NCBI GenBank assembly: GCA_039090855.1
Contig: CM077034.1
Span: 17,741,303-17,805,302, forward strand
Source of the DNA: Macrothele yani
Taxonomy: Eukaryota > Arthropoda > Arachnida > Araneae > Macrothelidae
Direction: 5' to 3'
Length of the DNA stretch: 64,000 nt
In this document: positions 48,851 through 60,089 of the stretch, piece after piece
How positions within the stretch are numbered: the first letter of the stretch is position 1
How the letters are laid out: each line of letters starts with the position of its first letter
The notes under the pieces: model-generated
Databases searched by the model: none
What the model was told of the DNA's origin: nothing
What the model saw: the letters and a program-made list of their open reading frames with translations, nothing else
Program-made: the position numbers and the translations under genes

Positions 48851-50017
48851 GTTAGTTAAGTTTTCATGACAGCATTTTCTGCTTTCGTTGTAAATACAAT
48901 TATAATTTAGTGAATTGTTAGTCGATTTTTTTTTAATTATTGACTGAGTAAATTTAAGGGACTTCCGATTATCAGCTCATTATTTGTTGTCGTTTAAATA
49001 ATGGTATTAATAACCAATCAACATTTCATTTCCATAGAGTAATACTTATTTTTCTTTACAAAATTCGTAGTTAGTAGTGTTCAAATTGAAAAAAAAAAGA
49101 AAAAAAAGATGTACATATATTATCAGCGCATCAAGTACTAAGGTTAACCAGGCAAAGAAACTGGCAATAAATAATTACGTTATTTATTAATCAACATTTC
49201 ATTTCCGTAAAACAAATGTCATTTTTCTTCATAAAATTGCTGTGCATCAGAGTCCTAATTATAACAAGCATTCGGAATTAATATATTCCATGCTCATTTG
49301 ACAAATAACTTTTTCCTAAATGATTTTAGTTTATAATTTTTTTCTTACCTTCTAGAAATAGTTGCAAGATTTGAGCACACATTTTTACCGTGTTTTCAGT
49401 AAATATACTCACTAAATCGGAAATTTTGCTTTCGCGCTCGTTATGTAATTACGGAAAAGTCTTTTCTTTTTTTGCTTTCATTTAAATAAATCGAACGCGA
49501 AGGGAATTTCTAAATGTTTTAAGTGAAACGATTATGTTCATACAGTCCTACCAATTTGCCATTAAAAAGATCGTACTTGCAAAAATGCTAAACGTAAAAT
49601 GCTGGGTTTTGAACGTTATGCGTGAAAAAAATGATTTTTTTTTTTGCTCCTTTATAGCCAAATTGAAAACTAAAGGAAAATTTTCATGAAATCATTTCCC
49701 AGCACAAGAGCAAAACTTTGGAATTCCCAGATTTACGGATATCATTGCTGGAAACTGAGAAAAAAAAAAAATGAAATCAAAGGACAAAAAATAAAGAGAA
49801 AAAAAAAAAACCCCGGTCGATTTATTGTTGTGTGCGCAAATTGTCTAATATCGCACTCGGGAAATTATTTCTCTGCGTAAACAATACGGTACTTTGTCGG
49901 CGTTTTCAGGAGCGGAGAGCTCGAGGCTCGAGTCGGTCGGCCCACTAGCTCTGACGTCACAGACCAGTTCGGAGGCTTTCTTAATCTTTAGGGGTTTTGC
50001 CCGTACCCGATCCGGAC
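48851..50017. other. No gene seen; AT-rich
   Basis: About 1.2 kb of AT-rich sequence with several A- and T-runs. A second TGACGTCA palindrome lies near 49952-49959. If the THAP-like exon is real, this could be intron. Confidence 0.3.
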
Positions 50018-50336
50018 AAATCTACTTTGAACTATAAATTCGAATATATCATTACTATCATGATTGTCAATCATTATCAATCCACAGCTCGATGAAGGAC
50101 TCCCCAAGTTTCTTCAACAACGGATTGTCCATCCTCCCATCTCTTACGTGGTCTTCTTTTGGGTCTTTTCCTGGCAATGTGTCCAGCCAATTTCCATTTC
50201 AGGGATTTTACTCGGATCATGATATCTTCCACTCTTGTTGTTTTCCTTATCCACGAGTTCCACTTTTTTATCTTTCTTGGTTACACCAAGCATGCATCTC
50301 TCTGTGCTGCTTTCAGTTTCTGCAGTCTTTGTATGT
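50018..50336 (-). mobile_element. Old RTE 3' fragment
   Basis: Same lineage and same left flank as 31966-32320 (AATCTACTTTGAACTATAAA then (ATC)n-like tail and GATTGTCAATCATTATCAAT), with internal deletions. Its right edge coincides with the start of element X. Confidence 0.78.
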
Positions 50337-51927
50337 CCCAGCAAAAACAGTCTTGCTGGCCCAGCACTATGTTGCCGCTGCCGAACCGTCAATAAAATGT
50401 TCGGGCGGCCAACAGAAGGGCCAGCAGTTCAGGCAAACAGCTGGCCAACAGTTGGCACCCCATCAGTTGTCATATGCCACAACAGGGCCATCAGTGGTCC
50501 ATCACAGGCAGTAGCTGCTACAAGTGGTCCTTCAGTGGCCCTGCAAGCACGTGCCAGAAATGATGGCTTGCCTAATGTGGTCCACTAGTGTGCCGTTAGT
50601 GGCAGCTGGCAACCACGTGACGTAACTGGTGGCTTGCCGAATCTTGTCCGCCAATTTCCCAGTAGTAGCCATAATAATAATAAAAAACCCGCAGTTTCCT
50701 AAAGCTACAATTTTTTTGGTTCTACCCTTACGAAGTTCGTGAATTAACGCACTGCGCTGGGGAAATTTTCTCAAAAGACCGGAAAAACGCCTGTTTGCAT
50801 CTGACCCTGGGCCGTTTGCGTGGAAGCCGCGTTCGGTACCGACCGGACTAATTCACTACGCTCGGATATGTGCTGGAAGCTATCTGTTTGGTATGCAATT
50901 TGTAATCGAATGCTTCCCTCTTTCATTTTATAACATCGCGAGGTATTTTTCATAAAAGTCAGTTTCATATAATTGATAAATTATTTTTTTCAACGTAACG
51001 ATAGTTTTTTTTTTTTTACGTTAAGGGAACTTCACTCATTTTCAAGGCGTGCACATACTTAGAGTCGCTTTCCAAAGTTTTGTACTGTCCTTGCCGTCTT
51101 GAAAAGAGATTGTTGGATAAATATATATTTACCCGGGTTCATGTCACATTCTGTTACATTTTTAACGTTGTGTCTTTCCTTTCCGTTGTCCGAAGCTACA
51201 TTTGTTTTAAAGAGTAAAATATATTTTATTTTACTTCTCGTTAATTTTAGAAGCAAATTCCTCCCAGTCTTGTGTACTCAACCCATTGATGAGTACACCA
51301 CATAGCGTTGCTTTTTTTTTCTTTCAAATAATTAATAAATTTTGCATGCGTATAATTCTTTTATTTTTTCAACAAACGTTGTTTTAATGGTTTTCCAGGA
51401 TATGTGTTTCAAGCGGTTTCAAATTTTTTCTTGTTATTTATCCACTCCATTCCACGAATTGTTATTCATGGGAATGGAGTGGGTGTATTTCATGACTGTA
51501 ATCTAGTATTTCACGACTTAATCTGATATCTTCGTCGACGTAAAATTTCATTAGGAAATTAATTCGCCTCTCCACATATGGATTTTTTTCTTAACATCCA
51601 CTAAAATAACACGATGGCGATAGCGTCGTCTTCAACTAACTGGTACCATGAGAGACACAGCAAGTGTTGCTTCTGCGCATGCGCAGTCCCGTTGCTTCCA
51701 CCTGCTGTTGGGGGTTGCATTGGTTGCCAGCAACGGGCCACTAGTGGCACTTGCTCAGAGGCCCACAATTCACGGTGATGCTGCAGGGCCATCAATGGCT
51801 CGCCAACTGATAGCGCTGCCACCAACGGACCACTACCGGGCGGTCAGCGGCAGATTTCAGCCAGCAGTCACCCATCACTGCCAGCTGGTGGCCAGCAGTT
51901 TCCCAGCACTTGTGTTTTTGCTGGGAT
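50337..51927 (+). mobile_element. Element X, left copy: non-autonomous DNA transposon-like (1.59 kb)
   Basis: Starts TCCCAGCAAAAACAG at 50337 and ends ...GTGTTTTTGCTGGGA at 51927: inverted termini of about 14 bp. Subterminal zones are dense in CAGTGGCC / CCAGCAG words in both orientations (50380-50650, 51700-51915). The centre (50700-51600) is AT-rich. No transposase is encoded. Almost the whole length reappears in reverse at 56958-62533. Target duplication is not obvious (flanks TTTGTATG and TAGTTTTG). Superfamily unknown; repeated subterminal motifs are reminiscent of hAT- or P-type non-autonomous elements, but that is only an analogy. Confidence 0.7.
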
Positions 51928-54186
51928 AGTTTTGGAAAAAAATAGTGATTTTTACTTTGTCTCAATTAATTTGCACAGCATAGTACACTTTCTTCAAGAG
52001 CAGCATCAATTAATAATAGTAGTAGTAATAGTGTTCTAGTGTAAGTAATAGTAATAGTATTAATCTTTCATTTTCGCGAATTACTGTTTTCTACATATTA
52101 GCTAAACCTTAATTAATTACACTTGACCCCCCTTGAAAAATTTCCTGAAAGCGCCAATGTGTGTACCTTACCACAGCGACGCTTAGCCACAAAATTACGG
52201 TAATTCCCAGTCTCTGCGTAACAATCCCGGGAATTTTTTTATCATTATTATTTAGTCAATAGGGAGACATTAAATTTGGGTAGAAAAACTCCTGTAGTGT
52301 TTTTTTTTTTTTAATGTTCCGAGATAACTTTTTTCTTCGTCACATTTACCTTACAAAGCAGTTTTTGAGGCGGGGAAAAAAAAAGAAGGGGGGGCAAAAA
52401 GTCTTTCACAGTTTACCGCTCGTGGAAGCATATAATTTTTTTTTTTTTTTTTTTTTTTGTCTGGTAGCTCATTTTTGTTACTCCACCATTCAAAGCGGGC
52501 ATATTATTCAATTTAATAGTCATTTTTGCAAGTCTAAACAATATTTGTCTCCCCACTTTAAAAAAAAAAAAAGGATGGAGGGGGGGGGGGCGTCCATGTA
52601 GCAGCATACCTTTGGAACAAAGACCTCAATTACATCCATCCGAGGGAAGGAATATGGCAAAAGAATCCACGTCGCCTTTGTTGAAATTTTCGCCAATTCG
52701 GATATCTAGACCCTACCCCTAAACAAAAGGAAACTAGGAGAGTGTTAAGAAAAAAAATACCTCGATCGTGTAGTCGATAATGCCTTCACTTTGGGGGTGG
52801 GGGTGGGGGGAGCGGTTCCGATCAGAAAAAGCGAAGCAAAAATGTTATCTCTCACGGGGAGGGGGAGAAAAATCGGACGGAAGAGTCGCCGTGGGTGTCG
52901 TTGAGTGTATCTCTCTCCATTACGGTTGCGGTCAACATCAAAGGGGTATGATTCTGAGAAATCTGCGCGTCCTAAAGAGCGGGACAATCGACGGGGGTGT
53001 GGAAACCGATAGCGGAAACCGACACATGCTTCCGACAGCTCTTCTGACTTTCCCGCAAAAAACTTTTTTTCCTCTCTTCTGCCCCCCCCTCCACCACTTC
53101 TTCTGGCTTGCACAGTAGCGAGGAGACAAGTGCAACACTTAATCTTCGGCATCGTTCACTTGACGCTTGAGCATTTTCCTCTCCATAAGGCTCTTAAAAA
53201 AGCCTGAAAGAGAGAAATTGAAGGCCGTGTGATACTTATGGGGATCATTTGCCCTTCTTTAGATGAAAGGGCAGTCTCTATAGATTATTTGAAGTGTCAT
53301 TTATCAATACAATTTGCACCAGATAGGCCAATCCCCCCTCTGTTTCCATGAACGGGAATGAGTTAAAAGCAAAAAAAAAAAAAAAAAAGAAATAGCAAAC
53401 AAAAATAGCGCTGCAGAGATGAAAACAACAAAATAGGTAATATTTAGAATGGTAACACTAAATATTAATATTTGTCGCATTTCGCTTAAAACATGTACAC
53501 TCAGTTCACAATAAATCACAGATGATTAAGTTGGGGACAGCGGAGGATCCGGGAGGGGCGGCTGGGGTGATCGCCTCCCCCCCCCTAAACTGTATCGGAA
53601 GTTTTTACGTTTAAATGCAGCGAAGATCGTAAATGATTAACTTTGCATATTTTGTTTTAAGTTTTTCTAAAAAAAATTAATTAAACTTAGTACAGAGGAT
53701 TTAAAATACTTATTACATTGATTTAGGTTCAGTAAAAAAAGAAAGAAAGGGAATAGAATAAAAAGAGAGAGACAGAGCGCAAAAGATAAAGGGAAAAAAG
53801 GGAAAACAGGGACAACGGGGGTAAAAAACATGGGAATATTCTTTTTTAGTTCTTTGCTATTGTCATATTGTCTAGCATCTGTAACGTCTCGAAACAGGGT
53901 AAGGCAGAGAGCTTGGTACTGAAATCAGAGTAGGTGGGAGAAACTGTGAATAACAATCTGATCTACGTGCGTATATTAATTGGGTCATGAAGAAATTCGT
54001 AAAAACGTCCCCACCGCTTCCTCCCAGATCGTCTTTTTAGGACTTCTTTCTTATTTTTACTGCTCACTCACGCATCACGTGTGCTTCCTGTTGTTCCACC
54101 CACTCCGAAGTCAATCCCCGCTCCGGTGGGGTGGGCCGTGAGACAGCGGGGCTAATACGGAGTAATTTTCAGCATCTACCGCTATT
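51928..54186. other. No gene seen; low-complexity tracts
   Basis: 2.3 kb without a recognisable gene. Holds the dispersed repeat shared with 1787-1820 (at 51987-52020), T-run 52435-52458, A-run 52559-52572, G-runs near 52580 and 52795, A-run 53373-53391 and a GA-rich zone 53736-53815. The 135-codon minus frame 52745-53152 is R/P/G-rich with no domain. Confidence 0.35.
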
Positions 54187-54878
54187 AACATTATCATCAT
54201 CATCATCATTGTCAACCATTATCAATCCACTGCTGGACGAAGGTCTCCCCAAGTTTCCTCCACAACGGTCTGTCTTGTGCCAGCCTCCTCCATGTCACCC
54301 CTGCATACTTTCGAATTTCATCCACCCATCTCCCATGTGGTCTTCTTCTGGGTCTTTTCCTATCCCTTGGAATCCAATCTAAAATTTCGGCTGTCCATCG
54401 ATGATCTGTCCTTCTGGCAGCATGTCCAGCCCATTGCCATTTCAGGGATTTAACTCTGATCATGATGTCTGTCATTTTTCGGATCCACGAGTTCCTCTTC
54501 TTATCTCTCCTGGTTACACCAAGCATGCACCTCTCCATGCTTCTTTGAGTTGTCTGCAGCCTTTGTATGTCTCTTTTAGTTAAGGTCCACGTCTCTGCAC
54601 CATACGTAAGCACCGGAAGGATGCATTGATCAAACACTTTTCTTTTAAGACATAATGGCATATTGCTCTTGAAAATTATGCTGTTTCTTCCAAAAGCTCT
54701 CCAGGCAAGTTTTGTACGCCGATTAATTTCTTCATCAATGTGACCCTCACTTGATATCTGCTGTCCAAGATAAACGTACGTGTCTGTTATCTCCAGCTTT
54801 TCTTTCATGAGAAGGCGGGGTTGACATTTGTCAAGGAGATTCTGTGATGTTACGCATCACCTGACCTTACATCCCATT
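54187..54878 (-). mobile_element. RTE internal-deletion derivative with both ends intact (about 0.69 kb)
   Basis: On the minus strand the 5' end GGGATGTAAGGTCAGGTGAT (54878) and about 65 bases of leader join directly to the C-terminal coding region at about 54808. That continues normally to the ATC/GAT tail at 54187-54209. The missing 2.5 kb covers endonuclease and reverse transcriptase. Both termini being present, it could in principle be copied in trans by RTE proteins. Confidence 0.88.
54212..54808 (-). CDS. RTE C-terminal domain frame created by deletion (198 codons)
   Basis: ATG at the deletion junction (MKEKLEITDTYVYLGQQISS) opens an uninterrupted frame for the RTE C-terminal region: LTYGAETWTLTKRDIQRLQT, RMLGVTRRDKK-type segment, WQWAGHAARRTDHRW, RDRKRPRRRPHGRW, ending TFVQQWIDNG. 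A three-residue loss (RVE) before DIMIRV is the only gap. It lacks the polymerase core, so would have no catalytic activity; role, if expressed, unknown. Probably a transposon relic, notable only because the frame is intact. Confidence 0.6.
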   Translation of the reverse strand: MKEKLEITDTYVYLGQQISSEGHIDEEINRRTKLAWRAFGRNSIIFKSNMPLCLKRKVFDQCILPVLTYGAETWTLTKRDIQRLQTTQRSMERCMLGVTRRDKKRNSWIRKMTDIMIRVKSLKWQWAGHAARRTDHRWTAEILDWIPRDRKRPRRRPHGRWVDEIRKYAGVTWRRLAQDRPLWRKLGETFVQQWIDNG

Positions 54879-54885
54879 AACATTA

Positions 54886-54906
54886 TATATATATATATAT
54901 ATATAT
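54886..54906. repeat. (TA)n between head-to-head RTE copies
   Basis: Pure TA tract of about 20 bases separating a minus-strand RTE 5' end from a plus-strand 5'-truncated RTE. Confidence 0.88.
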
Positions 54907-55203
54907 AATGACAAGAGTGGAAGACATCATGATCAGAGTTAAATCCCTGAAATGGCAATGGGCTGGACATACTGCCAGAAGGACAGACCATCGATGGACA
55001 GCCGAAATTTTAGATTGGATTCCAAGGGACAGGAAAAGACCCAGAAGAAGACCACATGAGGGATGGGTGGATGAAATTCGAAAGTATGCGGGAGTGACAT
55101 GGAGGAGACTGGCACAAGACAGACCGTTGTGGAGGAAATTTGAGGAGACCTTCGTCCAGCAGTGGATTTACAATGGTTGACGATGATGATGATGATGATG
55201 ATA
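54907..55203 (+). mobile_element. RTE 3' fragment, 5'-truncated
   Basis: Starts at the MTRVEDIMIRVKSLKWQW codons (54908) and runs in frame for 90 codons to the stop at 55180, then a (GAT)n tail (55182-55202) and a short (TA)n. Only the end of the C-terminal domain is present. Confidence 0.93.
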
Positions 55204-55219
55204 TATATATATATGTATA

Positions 55220-56420
55220 TACACTGCTGGCCACCCAAAATGCAACACCAAGAAGGACACGAGATAGCAAAGCCAGATTTACTGGACACATAACAACAGA
55301 TACAAAGATGAACGATTGAGCTTACAGGCCCGTGCGACTTGCGGAACACGCAGACATCAATAGTTCGTGTGGCGCCCATAGCTGGCAATAACGGCCGCTA
55401 CACGCCGCTGCATCGAACGAAAGAGGCTTTGGATGTGGGCTTGGGGTATGTCGGTCCAGGCTGCTTCCACACGTTGCCACAGTTCATCAGGCGTAGCCGC
55501 AGGTGGTGCTTGCCGGGCCACTCGGTTGCCGATCAGCGACCAGACGTATTCGATGGGCGATATATCGGGAGAACAGGCGAGCCACGGCAGCAGTGTCACC
55601 TGGTGAGCCGTGAGAAAGTGTTGCACGATGCGTGCCACGTGCGGGCGCGCATTGTCCTGTTGAAACGTGGCCGCTGGCAGTTCCTGCAGGTAAGGGAGGA
55701 CTACAGGCTCCAAAACGTCGGAGATGGTGCGGTGGCTGTTGAGTGTACCGGCGATGCGTACCAGAGGGGTGCGGGTGTCATATCCGATTGCGCCCCAAAC
55801 CATAACGCTAGGCGACGGACCGGTATGGCGATGCATAATGCAGGTGTCATACAATCTCTCGCCGCGGTGCCGCCACACGCGGATCCGACCAACTTGGTGT
55901 TGCAGGCAGAAGCGGGATTCGTCGGAGAAGAGAATGTCGTGCCATTCCGTAGTCCAGGTGCGGTGTTCAACGGCCCACTGCCGCCGCACTCGCCGGTGGT
56001 GTAACGTCAATGGTAATCGGAGCAATGGGCGCCGTGCGACAAGTCCCCGCTTCTGCAGACGACGTCGAACGGTACGTGCTGACACAGCTAGGTTGTTGCG
56101 CAACACACCCTAATTCCTGCGCTAACGTTCGTGATGTGGCGGTGCGAGCCGTCAATGCCCGCCGCACAACATGTCGGTCCTCTCGTTCGGTGATGTGCCG
56201 CGGTAGCGGCAATCGCTCACGTCGGTCCGTCCGTCCCTCCTGCACCCCTCGAATCCATACTCGCCTCACTGTGGCCGGATGTCGTCCTACACGGGTGCCG
56301 ATATCTCGGTACGATAAACCGCTATCGCGATAAGTCACTATTCGTCCTCTGTCGAACTCCGAAACGTGCTGGAATGACTGCCGTATTCTGCGACGAGGCA
56401 TCAGGAAGTTTCCCACGCAC
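55220..56420 (-). mobile_element. Tc1-like element, one terminus recognised
   Basis: Left end CACTGCTGGCCACCCAAAAT after TA (55218-55219). The matching right terminal repeat was not found beyond the transposase start, so the 5' side appears truncated near 56420-56460. It is a third Tc1 lineage in the window. Confidence 0.85.
55357..56401 (-). pseudogene. Tc1-like transposase with one frameshift
   Basis: Starts MPRRRIRQSFQHVSEFDRGR at 56401. Helix-turn-helix (LSYRDIGTRVGRHPATVRRVW), second DNA-binding module (LAVSARTVRRRLQKRGLVAR), FSDESR, FQQDNARPH and CSPDISPIEYVW (E 34 residues after the second D) are all present, ending SYGRHTNY at 55357. One extra base around 56100-56115 moves the reading from one frame to the next. 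Overall 348 codons plus one base, so otherwise full length. GC-rich (CGNCG-rich) compared with its surroundings. Confidence 0.93.
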
Positions 56421-56497
56421 AGGTCCGGCAGCAGAACACAATTCCACTACTTACAGCCCGCCTTCTGTGCACCCTTCATATAGTGCTTCTCGGGTAC

Positions 56498-56580
56498 GGA
56501 GAACTGGCCCCCGGAGAACTGGCCCCCGGAGAAGTGGCCCCCGGAGAACTGGACACCGGAGAACTGGACACATTGGAATT
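56498..56580. repeat. 15-bp minisatellite, about five copies
   Basis: CCCCGGAGAACTGGC repeated with changes. On the minus strand it encodes a (V/G)QFSG-type pentapeptide run; too short and isolated to call a protein. Confidence 0.85.
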
Positions 56581-56813
56581 TCAGTGCCATAAAATTGTTC
56601 TGCATAAATAAATTTCGTGTGGCTATATTCCCCACTATACTTGAGCAACTATTGTTCATAATTTTTTTTTCCGGGTACCAATTTGCAGGGTACCGATTTC
56701 CCGGGAGTTGACATGGGCATCCCCCGCGCAGAGTGGAACAGACTCTAACCGAACGCAGGCAATAAATAGGCAGGCAGCAGGGGTTCCCAATAGTGTATTG
56801 CAATCGCCAAACA
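56581..56813. other. No gene seen
   Basis: Unique-looking spacer with KpnI/SmaI-like palindromes (GGTACC near 56673 and 56688, CCCGGG near 56699). Confidence 0.3.
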
Positions 56814-56957
56814 TGGGTAAACGTGGTGATCCGAGCGACTTTGATCGTGGGAGCCATTGCTTGCTCAAGACAGATGGGTCATTCTATCGGAGCAGCCGTA
56901 TATGCGACCGGTGTTGAAATGGTAGTAAATGCGACCGGCTTAACGCAGAGGCATGGG
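56814..56957 (+). pseudogene. Tc1-like transposase N-terminus remnant
   Basis: MGKRGDPSDFDRG from the ATG at 56814 matches the usual Tc1 start (M-G-K-x-x-D-L-S-x-F-D-x-G). After a frame change, AIACSRQMGHSIGAAVYATG corresponds to the first helix-turn-helix (I-x-x-A-R-x-x-G-x-S-I-x-x-x-A). It stops at the end of element X (56958), so element X or the associated rearrangement removed the rest. Confidence 0.5.
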
Positions 56958-56999
56958 GAAAGACCCAGCAAAACCAGAAGTGTTTGGAAACTACTGGCC

Positions 57000-58980
57000 A
57001 CCAGCTGACCGTGATGGACCACTGCTGGCCACCAGCTGACAGTGACGGGCCACTGCTGGCCACCAGCTGACAGTGACGGGACGGGCCACTGCTGGCCACC
57101 AGCTGTGACTGTGACGGGCCACTGCTGGCCACCAGCTGACAGTGACGGGCCACTGCTGGCCACCAGCTGACAGTGACGGGCCACTGCTGGCCACCAGCTG
57201 ACAGTGGCGGGCCACCGCTGGCCACCAGCTGACAGTGACGGGCCACTGCTGGCCACCAACTGACAGTGACGGGCCACTGTTGGCCACCAGCTGACGGTGA
57301 CGGGCCACTGCTGGCCACCAGCTGACGGTGACGGGCCACTGCTGGCCACCAGCTGACAGTGACGGGCCACTGCTGGCCACCAGCTGACGGTGATGGGCCA
57401 ATGCTGGCCACCAGCTGACGGTGACGGGCCAATGCTGGCCACCAGCTGACGGTGATGGGCCAATGCTGGCCACCAGCTGACGGTGACGGGCCGCAGTGAC
57501 GGGCCACTGCTGGCCACCAGCTGACGGTGATGGGCCAATGCTGGCCACCAGCTGACGGTGACGGGCCACTGCTGGCCACCAGCTGACGGTGATGGGCCAA
57601 TGCTGGCCACCAGCTGACGGTGACGGGCCGCAGTGACGGGCCACTGCTGGCCACCATTTGACACTGATGGGCCAATGCTGGCCACCAGCTGACAGTGACG
57701 GGCCACTGCTGGCCACCAGCTGACAGTGACGGGCCACCGCTGGCCACCAGCTGACAGTGACGGGCCAGTGCTGGCCACCATCTGACAGTGACGGGCCACT
57801 GCTGGCCACCATCTGACAGTGACGGGATATTGCTGGCCACCGGCTGACAGTGAGGGCCACTGCTGGCCACCAGCTGACAGTGACGGGATATTGCTGGCCA
57901 CCGGCTGACAGTGAGGGCCACTGCTGGCCACCAGCTGACAGTGACGGGCCACTGCTGGCCACCAGCTGACAGTGACGGGCCACTGCTGGCCACCAGCTGC
58001 CAGTGACGGGCCACTGCTGGCCACCAGCTGACAGTGACGGGCCACCGCTGGCCACCAGCTGACAGTGACGGGCCACCGCTGGCCACCAGCTGACAGTGAC
58101 GGGCCAGTGCTGGCCACCAGCTGACAGTGACGGGCCAGTGCTGGCCACCATCTGACAGTGACGGGCCACTGCTGGCCACCATCTGACAGTGACGGGATAT
58201 TGCTGGCCACCGGCTGACAGTGAGGGGCCACTGCTGGCCACCAGCTGACAGTGACGGGCCACTGCTGGCCACCAGCTGACAGTGACGGGCCACTGCTGGC
58301 CACCAACTGACAGTGACGGGCCACTGCTGGCCACCATCTGACAGTGACGGGCCACTGCTGGCCACCAGCTGACAGTGACGGGCCACCACTGGCCACCAGC
58401 TGACAGTGACGGGCCACCGCTGGCCACCAGCTGACAGTGACGGGCCACCGCTGGCCACCAGCTGACAGTGACGGGCCACTGCTGGCCACCAACTGACAGT
58501 GACGGGCCACTGCTGGCCACCATCTGACAGTGACGGGATATTGCTGGCCACCGGCTGACAGTGAGGGCCACTGCTGGCCACCAGCTGACAGTGACGGGCC
58601 ACTGCTGGCCACCAGCTGACAGTGACGGGCCACTGCTGGCCACCAGCTGACAGTGACGGGCCACTGCTGGCCACCAGCTGACAGTGACGGGCCACTGCTG
58701 GCCACCAGCTGACAGTGACGGGCCACCGCTGGCCACCAGCTGACAGTGACGGGCCACCGCTGGCCACCAGCTGACAGTGACGGGCCACTGCTGGCCACCA
58801 ACTGACAGTGACGGGCCACTGCTGGCCACCATCTGACAGTGACGGGATATTGCTGGCCACCGGCTGACAGTGAGGGCCACTGCTGGCCACCAGCTGACAG
58901 TGACGGGCCACTGCTGGCCACCAGCTGACAGTGACGGGCCACTGCTGGCCACCAGCTGACAGTGACGGGCCACTGCTGGC
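57000..58980. repeat. 31-bp minisatellite, about 64 copies, grown inside element X
   Basis: Unit GGGCCACTGCTGGCCACCAG + CTGACAGTGAC. The left copy of element X has a single related unit at the same place (51866-51900, reversed). Variant units (GGGATATTGCTGGCCACCGG) near 57829, 57890, 58194, 58535 and 58845 mark higher-order duplications of 10-11 units. The unit has no stop in any minus-strand frame and 31 is not a multiple of three, so all three minus frames are open for about 690-735 codons over the same DNA. These are artefacts of composition. Confidence 0.96.
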
Positions 58981-60089
58981 TGAAATCTGCCGCTCACAGC
59001 CCGGTAGCGGTCCGTTGGTGGCTGCGCCACCAGTTGGCGGCGATTGATGGAGCAGCAGCATCGCCGTGAATTGTAGGCGTCCAAGCAAGTGCCACTAGTG
59101 ACCCGTAGCTGGCAACCGATGCAACACCAACACGAGGTGAAAGCAACGGGACTGCGCATGCGCAGAAACAACACTTGCTGTGTCTCTCATGGTACCAGTT
59201 TGTTGAAAACGAACCTATCGCCGTCGCCTTATTTTAGTGGATGTTAAGAAAAAAGCCATATGTATAGAGAGGCGAATTAATTTCCTATAATGAAATGTAA
59301 CGTCGTCGAGCATTACCGGAAGAAAAATATATAAAACAGATTTAAAGATTTTTAAGATTTCGGAAGAAAAATATATAAATAATTATAATGAAGTGTAAAA
59401 AATAGTCAGGTATTCTCATGTATTTATAGAAACTCATTTCGTACGAAAATTCCTGCTCTGATGCACAAAGAATCGAGAATACACACAGCCACGAAATACA
59501 CCCACTCCATTCCCACGAATAATAAGAATTAATTTCTATGTAATCTTTCGTTTTAACATACACTAAACCTCTTGAAACAAAAGTCCGGAAAAAAACATTA
59601 AAAAATTCTAATGTTGGGAAAAAAAAAATAAGAATTATACGCGTACAAAATTTATTAATTATTTGAAAGAAAAAAAAGCAACGCTATGTGGATATAATGT
59701 ACTCATCCATGGGTTGAATACACAAGACTGGGAGGAATTCGCTTCTAAAAATAACGAGAAGTAAAATAAAATATCTTTCCTCTTTAGAACAAATGTAGCT
59801 TCGGACGCGGAAGGGAATGATACAGCGTTAAAAATGTAACGGAATGCGATATGAACGGGTAAATATATTAATTAAACAATCGCCTTTGAAGACCACAATG
59901 ACAGCACAAAACTTTGGAAAGCGACTTCAAGTTGGTACACTCGTTGAAAATGAGTGAAGTTCCCTTAAGGTAAATAAAAACAATCGTTACGTTGTAAAAA
60001 TAAATTTATGAATTATACGAAACGGACATTTATCAAAAATACCTCGCAAATATTGTAAAATTAAAGAGCCATTCGTTTCATTAATACAG
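58981..60089 (-). other. Element X body; no gene
   Basis: Reverse-complement counterpart of 50935-51850. The AT-rich part 59300-60085 differs from the left copy by many small indels. No coding sequence. Confidence 0.6.

Noticed and set aside
52745..53152. 135-codon minus-strand frame as a host gene
   Set aside because: R/P/G-rich by composition (G-runs on the other strand), no domain and no splice context.
56879..59174. Three overlapping minus-strand open frames of 687-734 codons rich in W, G and S
   Set aside because: All three frames are open over the same 31-bp minisatellite. The unit simply lacks minus-strand stops and its length is not a multiple of three. No domain, no start context, no non-repetitive core.
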